A stretch of 64,000 nucleotides of DNA from contig NZ_MZMU01000019.1 of the NCBI RefSeq assembly GCF_004123835.1, forward strand, positions 186,001 through 250,000, in the 5' to 3' direction. This document shows, piece after piece, positions 23,658 to 31,624 of the stretch (positions are counted from its first letter, which is position 1; each line of letters starts with the position of its first letter). Both the position numbers and the translations under genes were made by a program. Source of the stretch: Rhizobium leguminosarum. GTDB taxonomy: Bacteria; Pseudomonadota; Alphaproteobacteria; Rhizobiales; Rhizobiaceae. Below the pieces are notes generated by a model, which saw only the letters and a program-made list of their open reading frames with translations, was not told the DNA's origin and searched no databases.

Positions 23658-24095
23658 ATGAAAAGCCTTCTGACAAGCTGGCCGCTTTGGGCGCTTCTTT
23701 CCGCCGGCTTTGCTGCGCTCACGGCGATTTTTGCCAAAGTCGGCGTCGAGAACGTGAATTCCGACTTCGCGACCTTCATTCGCACCATCGTCATCCTGCT
23801 GGCGGCGGGAATGATGGTCCATATCTCAGGCAGCTGGCAGGAGCCGTCCTCGGTGTCGAGCAGGAGCTGGCTCTTCCTGGTGCTCTCAGGCCTTGCCACC
23901 GGCGCATCCTGGATTTGCTATTTTCGAGCCCTGAAGCTCGGCGATGCCGCCCGCGTCGCGCCGATCGACAAGCTGTCCGTCGTCTTCGTGTCCGTCTATG
24001 CGGTGCTGTTTCTCGGCGAACGCCTAACGCTTCCGAACTGGCTTGGCGTCATTCTCATTGCGGGAGGCGCCGTGCTCGTCGCCTACAGGGCTTAA
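23658..24095 (+). CDS. EamA-domain membrane transporter (single-domain)
   Basis: 145 residues with about five membrane segments and a single EamA/DMT repeat: SLLTSWPLWALLSAGFAALT, FAKVGVENVNSDFATFIRT, GLATGASWICYFRALKLGDA and VAPIDKLSVVFVSVYAVLFL. Members with one domain of about 140 residues are thought to pair to form a carrier. The start at MKSLLTSW is preferred over in-frame upstream codons. The substrate is unknown. Confidence 0.85.
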   Translation: MKSLLTSWPLWALLSAGFAALTAIFAKVGVENVNSDFATFIRTIVILLAAGMMVHISGSWQEPSSVSSRSWLFLVLSGLATGASWICYFRALKLGDAARVAPIDKLSVVFVSVYAVLFLGERLTLPNWLGVILIAGGAVLVAYRA

Positions 24096-24131
24096 CCGGC
24101 GACAAGCATAATGGGTTTTCGCAAAGGCACG

Positions 24132-24156
24132 AAAAAGGCCCCGCCAGGGCGGGGCC
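24132..24156 (-). terminator. Intrinsic terminator of the glycine-zipper gene
   Basis: On the - strand GGCCCCGCC pairs with GGCGGGGCC around a tiny loop, followed by TTTTT. It lies 40 bp after the stop of the gene at 24197-24592, between it and the convergent EamA gene. Confidence 0.85.
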
Positions 24157-24196
24157 GGAGGTAGCCGAGCCGCAGCATGCGGCTTCGGCAGGTTGA

Positions 24197-24592
24197 TTAT
24201 TCAATCACCTGCACCACGCGGTGGGTGCGGGGTTCGACGATCACATGGCGATTGTTGATGACCGTATAGGCATATTTCGGATTGTCAGGCACCGGCGTCA
24301 CGACGACATCAGCCGGAAGCGGCTTGCCGACGACAATTGGTTCCTGGACGACCACAGAGGCGGTCGGGGCCGGCTGCTGCTGGACATAGGTGACGACCTC
24401 GCGCGGCGGCGGATCGACTACGGCACCGGCGACACCGCCGGCCACGCCGCCAATGGCAGCACCCACGGGGCCGCCGACGATTGCGCCGGTGATGGCGCCA
24501 CCGGCTGCACCGGTGACGGCTCCGTCAGCCAGCGCATTGGTGGCGAGCGACGACAGCGCAAGGGCGCTGGAGACAAGTAGAATCTTGTACAT
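24197..24592 (-). CDS. Glycine-zipper / DUF1236 envelope protein under EcfG control
   Basis: 131 residues. It has a signal peptide (YKILLVSSALALSSLATNAL, cleavage after ALA), a Gly/Ala-rich glycine-zipper stretch (GAAGGAITGAIVGGPVGAAI...) likely to insert in or associate with membrane, a Pro/Gln/Val linker, and a C-terminal DUF1236 segment (YAYTVINNRHVIVEPRTHRV). Function is unknown, but it is an envelope protein. A perfect EcfG-type promoter lies 34 bp upstream and a strong terminator follows, so it is probably a monocistronic stress gene. Confidence 0.82.
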   Translation of the reverse strand: MYKILLVSSALALSSLATNALADGAVTGAAGGAITGAIVGGPVGAAIGGVAGGVAGAVVDPPPREVVTYVQQQPAPTASVVVQEPIVVGKPLPADVVVTPVPDNPKYAYTVINNRHVIVEPRTHRVVQVIE

Positions 24593-24625
24593 TTTGCTTC
24601 TCCTTTGCTGGGGTTGCGCTTGGGT

Positions 24626-24650
24626 AACGACCGCGCCAATCCGAGGTTCC
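24626..24650 (-). promoter_or_regulatory. EcfG-type promoter of the glycine-zipper gene
   Basis: On the - strand GGAAC (24650-24646), 16 nt, CGTT (24629-24626), an exact consensus match with a predicted leader of about 25-30 nt before the ATG at 24592. It is 14 kb away from the ecfG locus. Confidence 0.85.
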
Positions 24651-24722
24651 AGCAGGAGAGAGTCACGCTTTGGAAGGCTGGTTCACATTCTGTGAGGCGG
24701 CTGAAGCCTGGGTTGGGAGGTA

Positions 24723-25832
24723 TTATTCCAGCCGCCGGCGGAAGAGCCAGGCGGCGGCGCTGAGGGTGACGGCAGCAATCAGCGCCAGCGGGATCGTCTG
24801 GTTCACCACCTCGCTCAGCGGAATATCCTTGAGGAAGACGCCTTTGACGATCACCAGGAAGTAGCGCAGCGGATTAACGAGCGTTACCGGCTGCAGCCAG
24901 CCCGGCATGTTCTCGATCGGCGTCGCGAAGCCGGAGAGCAGCATGGCTGGCACCATGAACAGGAAGGCGCCGAGGATCGCCTGCTGCTGTGTCATCGACA
25001 GCGCCGAGATGAACAGGCCGAGGCCGGCAACCGAGCCGAGATAGAAGATTGCGCTGCCGTACAGCAGAAAGAGCGAGCCGCGCAGCGGCACCTCGAACAG
25101 GAAGACGGCGGCCAGGACATAGACGGTGATGTGGAAGAGGCCGATCATCATCGGCGGGATCAGTTTGCCAATCAGGATCTCGTGGATGCGCAGCGGCGAG
25201 ACCATCAACTGGTCGAAGGTGCCGAGCTCGCGCTCGCGAGCGATCGACAGCGCCGTGACGATGAGGCCGATCAGCAGCGCGATGCTGGCGATCAGGTTCG
25301 GCACCATGAACCATTGATAGGTGAGGTTCGGGTTGAACCAGTTGCGCGGCACTGTCGAGACGATGTCGGCACCGGCGCGTTTGCCGGCCGGCGTCTCGGC
25401 GGCGAGGGCGGCGCCGATCTGCGAGAGATAGCCCGCGACGATCTGCGAGGCGTTGGAGCGGCGGCCGTCGAGCACCACCTGCAGGTCGGCCGGCGCTCCC
25501 GCCTCGATATTGCGGGAAAAGTCCGGGCCGATCTCAACGGCGGCAATGGCCGTCTGGTTGTCGATCGCCACCCGGACCTCCGCCTGGCTTCCTGCAATCT
25601 CGATTCTCCGGAAGGTCGGCGAGCCATCGATACGCTCGATCAGTTCCTGGCCCCAGTGACCGCTGTCGCGGTTGAGGATCATCACGTCGACATTGCGGAC
25701 TTCGAGCGTCGCCGCATAGGAGAAGACGAGAAGCTGGACGATCGGCGGGCCGATCAGGATAGCGCGGCCCTTCGGATCACGCAGGACGGCGAGCAGTTCC
25801 TTGACGATCAGGGCGTAGAGCCTTGTCCACAT
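24723..25832 (-). CDS. ybhR: ABC-2 type transporter permease YbhR-like
   Basis: 369 residues. One N-terminal membrane segment, a large periplasmic domain (about residues 45-175) and five or six C-terminal helices make the ABC2_membrane_3 plan. RERELGTFDQLMVSPLRIHE is the characteristic cytoplasmic loop. It is the last gene of cecR-ybhG-ybhF-ybhS-ybhR and forms a heterodimeric exporter with the YbhS-like permease. In E. coli the system exports cations and some drugs. Confidence 0.85.
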   Translation of the reverse strand: MWTRLYALIVKELLAVLRDPKGRAILIGPPIVQLLVFSYAATLEVRNVDVMILNRDSGHWGQELIERIDGSPTFRRIEIAGSQAEVRVAIDNQTAIAAVEIGPDFSRNIEAGAPADLQVVLDGRRSNASQIVAGYLSQIGAALAAETPAGKRAGADIVSTVPRNWFNPNLTYQWFMVPNLIASIALLIGLIVTALSIARERELGTFDQLMVSPLRIHEILIGKLIPPMMIGLFHITVYVLAAVFLFEVPLRGSLFLLYGSAIFYLGSVAGLGLFISALSMTQQQAILGAFLFMVPAMLLSGFATPIENMPGWLQPVTLVNPLRYFLVIVKGVFLKDIPLSEVVNQTIPLALIAAVTLSAAAWLFRRRLE

Positions 25833-25833
25833 C

Positions 25834-26961
25834 TCAACCGATCCTCTTTCTGGTGCTGCGGGCCGCCAGCACGAACATGATGGCGCCGATCGTCAGCATC
25901 ACCCCGATCGCCTGCAGAAACATCGGCCAGATGTCGCCGGCCAGGAACACCGTCTGCAGGCTGGGGATCAGGTAGCGCGCCGGCACGATGAAGGTGATCC
26001 ACTGGATCACGGTCGGCATGGAATTGATCTCGAAGAGGAAGCCAGACAGCAGGAAGGCCGGGAGGAAGGCCGAGATCAGCGCCAGCTGCGAGGCAAGGAA
26101 TTGGTTCTTCGTGGCCGTCGAGATCAACAGGCCCTGGCCGAGCGCCGGGATCAGGAAGGCGGCCGACAGTGCATAGAGGGCGGCGACGGAGCCGCGGAAC
26201 GGCACGCCGAAGAGGAAGACCGCAAGCAGCACGCAGAGCGTCATCGAGGTGAGGCCAAGCAGGAAATAGGGCAGGATCTTGCCGGCGAGCAGTTCGACCG
26301 CCGTCACCGGTGTCGCCATCATCGCCTCCATTGTGCCCCGCTCCCATTCGCGGGCGACGACGAGCGAGGTCAGAAGCGTGCCGACCAGCGTCATGACGAT
26401 GGCGATCGAGCCGGGCACGAGGAAATTGCGGCTGGTCAGTTCGGGGTTGAACCAGAAGCGCTGCTCGACCGAAATGGCGGGACTGTGGGAGGCGACGTCC
26501 GCCTGCCTCTGCCGCTCCCAGTTGGCAACAGTGCCTTGGGCATAATTCTGCACAAAATTCGCCGTGTTCGGTTCGGAGCCATCGACGATCACCTGGATAC
26601 CGGGCCGGTTGCCGGCGGTGTAGCGCGTGGTGAAATCGGCGGGGATGACGACGATGCCGCGCAGCTTGCCGAGTACGAGGTCTTCCTCGAACAGACGCCG
26701 GTCGCGGCCGATGGCCACATCGAAATAGCGCGAGGCCTGGAAACTGGCCGACAGATCCTGCGTCAGCGGCGTCATCTCCTCGGTCACGAGGCCGATGCGG
26801 GTGCGGCTGGTATCGAGCGAGACGCCGTAGCCGAAAAGAAAGAGCAGAATCAGCGGCAGCACGAAGGCGATGAGGATACTGCTCGGATCGCGGATCGCCT
26901 GAAAACTTTCCTTGCGCACGAGGGCCAAGAGACGTCGCATCCGGCCGGAGGAGGTGCTCAT
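25834..26961 (-). CDS. ybhS: ABC-2 type transporter permease YbhS-like
   Basis: 375 residues, the same plan as YbhR: LIAFVLPLILLFLFGYGVSL near the N-terminus, a periplasmic domain, then REWERGTMEAMMATPVTAVE and the C-terminal helices. It starts inside the ybhF stop region (ATGA overlap) and its stop is immediately followed by the ybhR start, so the whole operon is translationally coupled. Confidence 0.85.
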   Translation of the reverse strand: MSTSSGRMRRLLALVRKESFQAIRDPSSILIAFVLPLILLFLFGYGVSLDTSRTRIGLVTEEMTPLTQDLSASFQASRYFDVAIGRDRRLFEEDLVLGKLRGIVVIPADFTTRYTAGNRPGIQVIVDGSEPNTANFVQNYAQGTVANWERQRQADVASHSPAISVEQRFWFNPELTSRNFLVPGSIAIVMTLVGTLLTSLVVAREWERGTMEAMMATPVTAVELLAGKILPYFLLGLTSMTLCVLLAVFLFGVPFRGSVAALYALSAAFLIPALGQGLLISTATKNQFLASQLALISAFLPAFLLSGFLFEINSMPTVIQWITFIVPARYLIPSLQTVFLAGDIWPMFLQAIGVMLTIGAIMFVLAARSTRKRIG

Positions 26962-28715
26962 GCTGCATCCTCCTTCTCGGATTGCTGTACCAGGGCGATG
27001 AAGGCGTCCTCCATCGTCGGGTCCGGCAGCTCGCTGGTTGCGACCTTGGCCTTCAATTCGTCAGGCGAGCCAAGTGCGATCGAGCGGCCGCGATAGATCA
27101 GCGAGATGCGGTCGCAATATTCGGCCTCGTCCATGAAATGCGTGGTGACGAGCACGGTGACGCCTTTTTCGACCAGCGCGTTGATATGCGTCCAGAATTC
27201 GCGCCGGGTGATCGGATCGACGCCGGAGGTCGGTTCGTCGAGGAAGAGGGCGCGCGGCTCGTGCATGACGGCGCAGGCGAGCGCCAACCGCTGTTTCAGG
27301 CCAAGCGGCAGGTCCTTGGCCGGCTGGCTGACATGGCGGCCGAAATCGAAGATGCCGGCCATGAGATCGATGCGCTCGCGCCGGTGTCTTCCGCGAAGGC
27401 CATAGACGCCGGAGAAGAATTCGAGGTTCTGCATGACGGTCAGATCGCCGTAGAGCGAGAATTTCTGCGCCATATAGCCAAGCTGGTTGCGGGCCTCGGC
27501 GGCATCGCGGCGAAGGTCGAAACCGGCAACGCGGCCTTCGCCGCCGGTCGGCTTCAGCAGGCCGCAGAGCATCTTGAAGGTGGTGGATTTGCCGGCGCCG
27601 TTCGGGCCGAGCAGGCCGAAGATCTCGCCGCGGCGAATATCGAAGCTGATATTGTCGGCAGCGGTGAAATCGCCGAAGCGCTTGGTCAGCCCCTTGGCCT
27701 CGATCACCGGCCGGTCGTCATCGCCCTTCGTCGGTTCTTGCGCCTCGGCCAGCCTCGAGCGGCCGCCAGGACCACCACCCAGCATGTCGATAAAAGCATC
27801 TTCGAAGCGCGGCGGGGCAGGGGCGAGGGTTGCGCCATCGCCGGCCGAGCCGATATCCGGTTTCTTGTCCTTGGCGGCGACGAGGCGGATCGCTTCGCCC
27901 TGGATCACGCCGTCGATGACGCCATCGGCCTGCAGAAGCCCGGCAAGCACCTGCCGGCGGCGCCCTGTCATGCCCGAGACGCGAAAAACCCGGTCGCTGA
28001 CGCGGCCGGTCATGTCAGTCGGTTTTCCCGAAAAGAGCAGCTTTCCCTGGTTCAAAAGCAGCACATGGTCGCAAGCTTCAGCCTCGTCGAGATAGGCGGT
28101 CGACCAAAGGACGCCGATGCCTTCCTTCGTCAGGTTCTCGACCATCTTCCAAAGGTCGCGGCGCGAGATCGGGTCAACGCCGACGCCCGGCTCGTCGAGC
28201 AGAAGCAGGCGCGGCTTCTTCAGAAGCGCGCAGGCAAGGCCAAGCTTTTGCTTCATGCCGCCGGAAAGCTTTCCAGCGAGCCTGCCGGTGAAACGCTTGA
28301 GGTCGGTAAAGGTGAGCAGCTCGTCGAAGGCGCTTGCGCGTTCGCTCTTCGGCAGGCCGCGTAGATCGGCATAGAGATCGAGATTTTCCTGCACCGAAAG
28401 GTCCTCATAGAGACCGAAGCGCTGTGGCATGTAGCCGATCGCCGCCTGGATGCCGGCGGGGTTCTTGCGCGTGTCGAAGCCGAGAACCTCCATCGTTCCC
28501 GTGTCGGGCATCATCAGGCCGGTCATCAGACGGATCAGCGTCGTCTTGCCGGCGCCATCAGGGCCGACGAGACCGGTGATCGCACCGCCGCCGATCATGC
28601 CGGAGACGGCGTCAAGGGCGGCTGGCACGTCGCCGAAGCGCTTGGTGACGCCGTCGATCCGGACGAGCGGCTTGTCGCCCCAACCTGTCTGGGGGCCGGT
28701 TTCGGGGGCGGTCAT
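26958..28715 (-). CDS. ybhF: Tandem ABC ATPase YbhF-like
   Basis: 585 residues with two complete ABC domains. The first has Walker A GPDGAGKTT near residue 51 and signature LSGGMKQKLGLACAL. The second has Walker A GPNGAGKST and a degenerate signature LPLGLKQRLALACAV. A linker lies at about residues 270-340. The fused ATPase is typical for YbhF and supplies both sites for the YbhS/YbhR permease pair. Coupled to neighbours at both ends. Confidence 0.9.
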   Translation of the reverse strand: MTAPETGPQTGWGDKPLVRIDGVTKRFGDVPAALDAVSGMIGGGAITGLVGPDGAGKTTLIRLMTGLMMPDTGTMEVLGFDTRKNPAGIQAAIGYMPQRFGLYEDLSVQENLDLYADLRGLPKSERASAFDELLTFTDLKRFTGRLAGKLSGGMKQKLGLACALLKKPRLLLLDEPGVGVDPISRRDLWKMVENLTKEGIGVLWSTAYLDEAEACDHVLLLNQGKLLFSGKPTDMTGRVSDRVFRVSGMTGRRRQVLAGLLQADGVIDGVIQGEAIRLVAAKDKKPDIGSAGDGATLAPAPPRFEDAFIDMLGGGPGGRSRLAEAQEPTKGDDDRPVIEAKGLTKRFGDFTAADNISFDIRRGEIFGLLGPNGAGKSTTFKMLCGLLKPTGGEGRVAGFDLRRDAAEARNQLGYMAQKFSLYGDLTVMQNLEFFSGVYGLRGRHRRERIDLMAGIFDFGRHVSQPAKDLPLGLKQRLALACAVMHEPRALFLDEPTSGVDPITRREFWTHINALVEKGVTVLVTTHFMDEAEYCDRISLIYRGRSIALGSPDELKAKVATSELPDPTMEDAFIALVQQSEKEDAA

Positions 28716-29725
28716 TGTCCGCCTGCCGTCGGCGTCGGAAAACGCACGGTGACCGGCATGCCCTGGCGCAGATCCGGGCCGGGTTTGTCAATGACGATCC
28801 GCAGGCGATAGACGAGGTCGGTCCTCAGTTCCGGCGTTTCCACCGATTTCGGAGTGAATTCGGCAACCGGCGAGATGAAGCCGATCGTGCCTTCATAGGG
28901 TTTGTCGGGCGCCGTATCGGAGGTGACGGCAACCTTCATGCCGGGATGGATGCGGCCGAGATCGGGTTCAGCGACATAGGTGCGCACCCAGACGGGTTCT
29001 GTCAGCGACAACACGAAGACAGTGTCGGCGGGGGAAACGATGGCGCCGTTCTCCCGCACACGGGAGAGGATGACGCCGTCGTTTGGCGCGCGCAATTGGG
29101 TATCCTCTAGCGAGGTGCGGGCCGAGGCGAGCGTTGCCTGAGCCGCCTTCAGCTGGGCGTCGGCAGCGGCGATATCCTCGACACGGGAACCTTCCAGCAG
29201 CAGTTTCAACGCCTCGTTGGCGGAGTCGGAGCGTGCGGCGGCCATGGCCCTTGCAGCGGTCGCCTGATCAAGGCTTGCCTCGGAAATCGTGCCCTGCGGG
29301 CGCAATTGGCGGGCGCGGTCATAGGCGAGGTTGGCATTGCGGAGATCTGCGACACTTTCGTCATAGGCGGCGCGCGCCTGGGCGATCTCGGTCGGCCGCG
29401 GACCGGCCTTGAGCTTGTCGAGCTTCGCCTGGAGGGCTGCGACATTGGCCTCGCCCGAGCGGACCGCGAATTCATAGGGTGCTGCATCGAGCTTTGCCAG
29501 AACCGTTCCAGTTTTGACGACGTCGCCTTCGTCGGCATGGAGGTCGGCGAGGCGGCCGCTGACACGGAAACCGAGCGAGACCTGGCGGATATCGACATTG
29601 CCGTAAAGGACGAACTCGCGGCGGGCCTCGGGCAACCAGCCGAGCTTTTCGGGCAGGCCGTACCACCAGGCAGCAGCACCCGCCGCAACGAGAAGAAGAA
29701 TGACGAGGGGAAGGACGCGTTTCAT
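28712..29725 (-). CDS. ybhG: HlyD-family membrane fusion protein YbhG-like
   Basis: 337 residues. It has an N-terminal membrane anchor (LPLVILLLVAAGAAAWWYG), a barrel-sandwich segment (VDIRQVSLGFRVSGRLADLH), a long alpha-helical hairpin rich in Ala/Gln/Asp, and a second lipoyl half (TQLRAPNDGVILSRVRENGA). It bridges the exporter to the outer membrane. I start at MKRVLPL, whose ATG overlaps the cecR stop; 31 upstream codons are not used. Confidence 0.88.
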   Translation of the reverse strand: MKRVLPLVILLLVAAGAAAWWYGLPEKLGWLPEARREFVLYGNVDIRQVSLGFRVSGRLADLHADEGDVVKTGTVLAKLDAAPYEFAVRSGEANVAALQAKLDKLKAGPRPTEIAQARAAYDESVADLRNANLAYDRARQLRPQGTISEASLDQATAARAMAAARSDSANEALKLLLEGSRVEDIAAADAQLKAAQATLASARTSLEDTQLRAPNDGVILSRVRENGAIVSPADTVFVLSLTEPVWVRTYVAEPDLGRIHPGMKVAVTSDTAPDKPYEGTIGFISPVAEFTPKSVETPELRTDLVYRLRIVIDKPGPDLRQGMPVTVRFPTPTAGGQ

Positions 29726-30423
29726 GCTGCACTTCCTTTCGATGCGCCGATGGCATCGACCAGCTCTGCGGCAAGGCCCCGCACGGTTTCCACCTGTTCC
29801 GGGCCGACGCCATTCCACTCCATCTGGGCGAGCACGGCTGCATGGGCGACACGAAAGACGAGGATGCTGCCGAGAAGGGTGAAGGTGCGCAGGCGCACAT
29901 GTTCCGAGGCGGCATCCTCATGAAGGATGGCGCCGATCAGCCGCCGGCCCATCTCGATCATCGGCCGCATGAGGCCCTGATAGACCCGTGTGAAGGCTTC
30001 GGTCGGCTCCATCTGCTCGCGGATCAGGAAGCGCGCCCAGGATTCGGATTCCCTGCCGACGAACAGCGTCACCATGGTCTGTAAAATCTCGGTCAGGAAA
30101 TGGCGAGCCTCCGCTTCACCAAGCGGTTTGCCCGCAGCGTCGAGCGCCAGCAGATGCGCGCCGACGCGCGCCCTCATGTCACCGACATGCGTATTGATCC
30201 GCATCATCAGATATTCGGCGGTGGCGATGTAGAGACCTTCCTTGCTGCCGAAATAATAGGGGATTGCCTGCAGGTTGACGCCGGCCGCTTCCGCGAGTTG
30301 GCGTGTCGAAGCGCCGTCGAAGCCATAGCGGCCGAAGACATCGAGGGCGGCGGACAGCATCTTCTGACGCGCGATCTCGGCACGGGCGGAGGCCGGTGGC
30401 TCGTTGTCGTGTTCTTGGGTCAT
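29722..30423 (-). CDS. cecR: TetR-family regulator CecR-like
   Basis: A 233-residue TetR protein with AEIARQKMLSAALDVFGRYG and a DNA-binding helix region (STRQLAEAAGVNLQAIPYYF). The C-terminal domain is of the CecR/YbiH type. It is the first gene of the exporter operon, in the same order as E. coli cecR-ybhGFSR, and probably represses it. A TCAATCGATTGA palindrome lies 31 bp upstream of the ATG. Confidence 0.85.
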   Translation of the reverse strand: MTQEHDNEPPASARAEIARQKMLSAALDVFGRYGFDGASTRQLAEAAGVNLQAIPYYFGSKEGLYIATAEYLMMRINTHVGDMRARVGAHLLALDAAGKPLGEAEARHFLTEILQTMVTLFVGRESESWARFLIREQMEPTEAFTRVYQGLMRPMIEMGRRLIGAILHEDAASEHVRLRTFTLLGSILVFRVAHAAVLAQMEWNGVGPEQVETVRGLAAELVDAIGASKGSAA

Positions 30424-30454
30424 GACAATTTTATAACATCGACAGAAAAGTAAG

Positions 30455-30466
30455 TCAATCGATTGA
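30455..30466. promoter_or_regulatory. Candidate CecR operator
   Basis: The perfect 12-bp palindrome TCAATCGATTGA lies in AT-rich sequence just upstream of cecR, where autorepression would act. Binding by CecR is inferred from position. Confidence 0.6.
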
Positions 30467-30870
30467 TATATTTTTTGCAGCTGAGTTGGCGGCTTATAAC
30501 TTCGCTGGTGCAAAGGCAAGGCAGGAACGTGACATCGCTCGTGGCAGATGCGTGGCGGGATTTGATCGAGATGTGCCGTTCAGCGGTTCAGCATCGATCG
30601 GATCAGGCGATCTCGGCTGTTCTGGAAAACGACCGGAGAGAAAGCAAAGAGGCCCGTGGAGAACGGACCTCTCAGGGTTCTCGGGGTGGGAAGAGGAACC
30701 AAGCCTCGGGGTCGGCTGCTAACAGGTAGCGATACAATATCGCTAATTTTCACGACACTAATATGTCTGGTGCCGACCGGGTGCAAAACAAAAAAGCCCG
30801 CCACTTTTCGTGATCCCAGTGGCTATGTTTTGACACAAAACTGCCTTGCTCTTTCCGTATCGCCGGTTCG
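30467..30870. other. 404-bp gap upstream of cecR with one hairpin
   Basis: No gene is supported here; the short frames lack ribosome sites and family likeness. A hairpin TAGCGATA-CAA-TATCGCTA at 30727-30745 is followed by ATTTT and may be a weak terminator. A TTGACA hexamer at about 30828 precedes the small gene at 30871. Confidence 0.4.
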
Positions 30871-31023
30871 ATGCGTATTCAGATTTATATTATCGCGCTG
30901 CTGCTCAGCGCCATCATGTGGTCGATCTCGTTCGATGCGGCGCGCGAATCCTATCATGCCGCGCAAAGCGCGGGCGTGATGCCGAATCTGCATATCAACA
31001 AGAAGCTGGATCGCATTTTGTAG
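30871..31023 (+). CDS. Possible 50-residue single-pass membrane protein
   Basis: A short frame of 50 codons. The start MRIQIYIIALLLSAIMWSIS is a membrane segment or uncleaved signal, followed by a polar tail ending NLHINKKLDRIL. Third codon positions are strongly G/C, as in real genes here, unlike the surrounding AT-rich DNA. There is no clear Shine-Dalgarno sequence. No homologue is recognised. Confidence 0.45.
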   Translation: MRIQIYIIALLLSAIMWSISFDAARESYHAAQSAGVMPNLHINKKLDRIL

Positions 31024-31277
31024 ACTGCGATACAGCATCCAGGTCATTGCCGATGTTGCGCACTCGGACCGCGGGCCGGGGCCTCATTTTTTGTGCGACT
31101 CAAGCCCTTCCGGACAGAAAATCAAATTTCGTAAAATTTGACCGATCCGCTTAAAAGCCCTGAAAATACTGATGTGTAGAGTGGTCTCATGAAAGCGACC
31201 GAAGCGTGGACAGACGCATCGATCGTTTGGAGCCGGGCAAACCGAAAGCCCGCCGATCCGCAAACGGGGACTTCAAC

Positions 31278-31592
31278 ATGCACAGAATTCTTGCCGCCAT
31301 CGCCTTGACCCTGACCATCACTGCCGCCGCCGAGCCGGCATTCGCGATGGGCCCCGCCAGCCTTGCCCGCGATCTGATGTACACCTCCGCCATCGGGCAT
31401 GCGCCCGAAGTTCCGTTGACGACACGCGCGGGTTTCGTGCGCCCCGGCATTCCCCTCGTCCTGCGCAGCCCCGCTCCGGTCGAGGGTGAGGGCTATCGAC
31501 TCAAGGCCTATTCGCAGAGCCTTACCGTTGTCGTCGACTATGTGTTTTCAAAGGCGGTCAACGTCGTGAACGCGGTGACGTTTCTTCGCTGA
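31278..31592 (+). CDS. Small secreted protein of unknown function
   Basis: 104 residues with a clear signal peptide (MHRILAAIALTLTITAAAEP, cleavage near AFA). The mature part has no recognised domain (LARDLMYTSAIGHAPEVPLT; YRLKAYSQSLTVVVDYVFSK). I start at the ATG at 31278; the frame upstream is rich in Arg and Lys and looks non-coding. It is convergent with lspL. Confidence 0.7.
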   Translation: MHRILAAIALTLTITAAAEPAFAMGPASLARDLMYTSAIGHAPEVPLTTRAGFVRPGIPLVLRSPAPVEGEGYRLKAYSQSLTVVVDYVFSKAVNVVNAVTFLR

Positions 31593-31624
31593 CAGAATCG
31601 ACTGGAAACAGTTCAGCAAATAAG

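Noticed and set aside
22493..23899. 468-codon open frame on the - strand
   Set aside because: Antisense of the Gfo/Idh/MocA gene and the EamA gene, both of which have clear motifs.
25808..26968. 386-codon open frame on the - strand, other phase
   Set aside because: Out-of-phase shadow of ybhS; Arg/Pro/His-rich and without membrane segments.
26982..28364. 460-codon open frame on the + strand
   Set aside because: Antisense of the tandem ATPase gene ybhF.
30463..30729. 88-codon and overlapping 78-codon + strand frames upstream of cecR
   Set aside because: No ribosome site, no coding-like composition, and the two frames overlap each other and the regulatory region.
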